A DNA stretch of 64,000 nt, from positions 1 through 64,000 of the forward strand of contig NZ_DASWSJ010000078.1 of NCBI RefSeq assembly GCF_036402745.1. Reading direction: 5' to 3'. This document shows, one piece after another, positions 62,797 to 64,000 of this stretch (its first letter is position 1; every line of letters starts with the position of its first letter). Under the pieces are notes generated by a model. The model saw nothing but the letters and a program-made list of their open reading frames with translations, was not told the DNA's origin and ran no database searches. This DNA is from Actinophytocola sp036402745. Lineage in GTDB: Bacteria > Actinomycetota > Actinomycetes > Mycobacteriales > Pseudonocardiaceae. Made by a program: the position numbers and the translations under genes.

Positions 62797-63924
62797 CTAG
62801 CCGGTCACCGGGAGCAACTTCTCCGCCAGCCCGCGCAGCTTCTCCCCGGCGGCGGCCTCCCGCACCTCCAGTACGACGTGCGGCGCGCCGTCCTCGGCCG
62901 GCAGCATCCGCAGCTCGACGGTGATCCGGTCGTCGACCACGTGCGCGGGGTGGCCGGCCAGCGCGGGCTGCCCCGGCGGGACGGCGTCGGGCACCTGCCG
63001 GATCCGGGCGCTCGTGAGCCGGTGGCTCTTCGGATTGCTCAGGGTGCAACCACCGTCGTCGCCGATCACGACGTGACCGGGATCGGCCGCACCATGGAAC
63101 GCGCGGGCCAGCGCCGTGCACAGGACCAGTCCCTGCACCGGACGGGGCAGGTCCGGCAGCGGCACGCCGGCGACGGGCTCGGTCGGGACGTAGGGCACGA
63201 AGCCGTCCGCGCCCGGCACCGGGGTGGGCGGCCCGTCCGTTGTGAGCTTGGGCACCAACGAGCCGAGGATCCGCCGGATCGTCGTGTCCAGATCCGGCCG
63301 GACATCGGTTCGCGGGGTCAGCGCGGCGAACAGCAACGGGTGGGGCTTCGCGTCTGTCGCTGCGGCGGGCAGCACCGCCACCACCGCGCTGGCCGACCCC
63401 TTCTGGACGGCCATCGCCGCGGGCCGGCCACCGACCGTGTCGGTGTAGGAGAGGTCGTTGGACGACTTGTTCCCCATCGACAGCGTCAGCCCCAGCGTCT
63501 CGCTGTCCACGACGCAGGTGGAGCCGAGCTCATCACTCTGGATCCGGCGGCCGACCTCGCCGCCGAGGGCCTCACGCCATTGTTGCGGAGTGAGCGCCTG
63601 GCACAGCGCCTGCGCAGAGGTCTCCCACGGGACGTAGCCGATGCCGTCGCCGTAGGTGATTCGCACCGGCCGCAATCCCGAGTCGGCCGGGACGGGTGCC
63701 GGGGCGGACGTCCGGGGCGGGCTGGTCCGTGAGGGCGGCGCGGGGTCGCCGCCGGTGCAGCCACTGAGCAGAGTGGCAGCGAGCGCCAGGCCGGTCGCGC
63801 GGCGGACGGTGCCGAAGACCGCGACGGGTGGCCGGAGTGCGGCCGCGACCTGCGGCAGCGTCGTGTTGGCGATCTTGTCGAGGTCCCCTACCGAGGTCGC
63901 GAAACCGGGTCCTGGCTGTGTCAT
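62797..63924 (-). CDS. lipoprotein-like protein with an unusual N-terminal extension
   Basis: A 375-residue protein. Residues 1-38 (TQPGPGFATSVGDLDKIANT ...) read like the start of a cytosolic ESX-associated protein. They run into RRATGLALAATLLSGC, a complete lipoprotein signal and lipobox (Cys56), without a start codon between. The mature part has paired cysteines (ALCQAL/STCVVD; VLCTAL/GGCTLS) and looks like two DUF3558-type halves. It could be a true fusion with an uncleaved anchor, or a deletion that joined two genes. The 76 bases upstream to the window edge show nothing. Confidence 0.75.
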   Translation of the reverse strand: MTQPGPGFATSVGDLDKIANTTLPQVAAALRPPVAVFGTVRRATGLALAATLLSGCTGGDPAPPSRTSPPRTSAPAPVPADSGLRPVRITYGDGIGYVPWETSAQALCQALTPQQWREALGGEVGRRIQSDELGSTCVVDSETLGLTLSMGNKSSNDLSYTDTVGGRPAAMAVQKGSASAVVAVLPAAATDAKPHPLLFAALTPRTDVRPDLDTTIRRILGSLVPKLTTDGPPTPVPGADGFVPYVPTEPVAGVPLPDLPRPVQGLVLCTALARAFHGAADPGHVVIGDDGGCTLSNPKSHRLTSARIRQVPDAVPPGQPALAGHPAHVVDDRITVELRMLPAEDGAPHVVLEVREAAAGEKLRGLAEKLLPVTG

Positions 63925-64000
63925 CTCGAATCCCCTCAGTTGCCCGAATCCAAGGGGGTTCGACGGGGAGCACGCGCGGTCGGTGCCTTCGCGGGTGCAC

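Overview
The window is about 72 % GC with very high third-position GC, many GTG starts and stop-start overlaps. It carries an ESX-type type VII secretion system (T7SS), PknB-like kinases, FHA proteins, an LCP wall ligase and leaderless-type promoters. This points to an actinomycete, most likely of the Pseudonocardiaceae (Amycolatopsis-like). That placement is inferred from gene content, not from a marker gene. No tRNA, rRNA, insertion sequence or CRISPR array was seen. No gene-free stretch exceeds 300 bases.

0-20 kb is a mixed flank. It has the 3' end of an acidic-tailed protein; a small membrane protein (DUF6328 type); two divergent TetR regulators around a palindrome; an AraC regulator facing an NmrA-like reductase and a DUF1772 membrane protein; a lipoprotein; a Ser/Thr kinase with a triplicated exported region; two FHA proteins; an ArsR-type repressor divergent from an MFS exporter; a GNAT; a SWIM-SNF2 helicase behind a DNA-damage (PafBC-type) promoter; DusB; and a very long proline-rich pseudokinase.

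20-32.8 kb holds the T7SS core: a paralogous pair of small proteins, eccD-eccB, two probable secreted or accessory proteins, the fused three-ATPase eccC, a WXG100 pair, the mycosin mycP, a YbaB-like protein and another WXG100 protein. 32.8-40.2 kb is a probable secreted-toxin module: a 2154-residue protein with a WXG-like head, a 640-residue Gly/Ala/Pro/Asn linker, membrane-active segments, a caspase-like His/Cys domain and a CdiA-type nuclease tail. It is followed by two translationally coupled genes that are candidate immunity genes.

40.2-46.6 kb is a tightly overlapped operon (fn3/beta-propeller protein, MoxR ATPase, DUF58, TgpA-like protein with a broken catalytic triad). 46.7-53.8 kb has a two-component pair divergent from eccE, a LuxR-type regulator, an eccA whose N-terminus is a beta-helix, then an orphan response regulator and a lipoprotein. 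54-59.2 kb has a GGDEF protein, an LCP protein with a long repeat array, and phoU behind a PHO-box-like site. 59.2-64 kb returns to ESX functions: espG, a PPE-like substrate, a DUF3558-type lipoprotein, a small ESX-like protein and an oddly fused lipoprotein. A shared 12-bp word (CCGTGCGGGACC) sits about 34 bases upstream of both eccE and the 62.7-kb operon and may tie the two halves of the ESX locus together.
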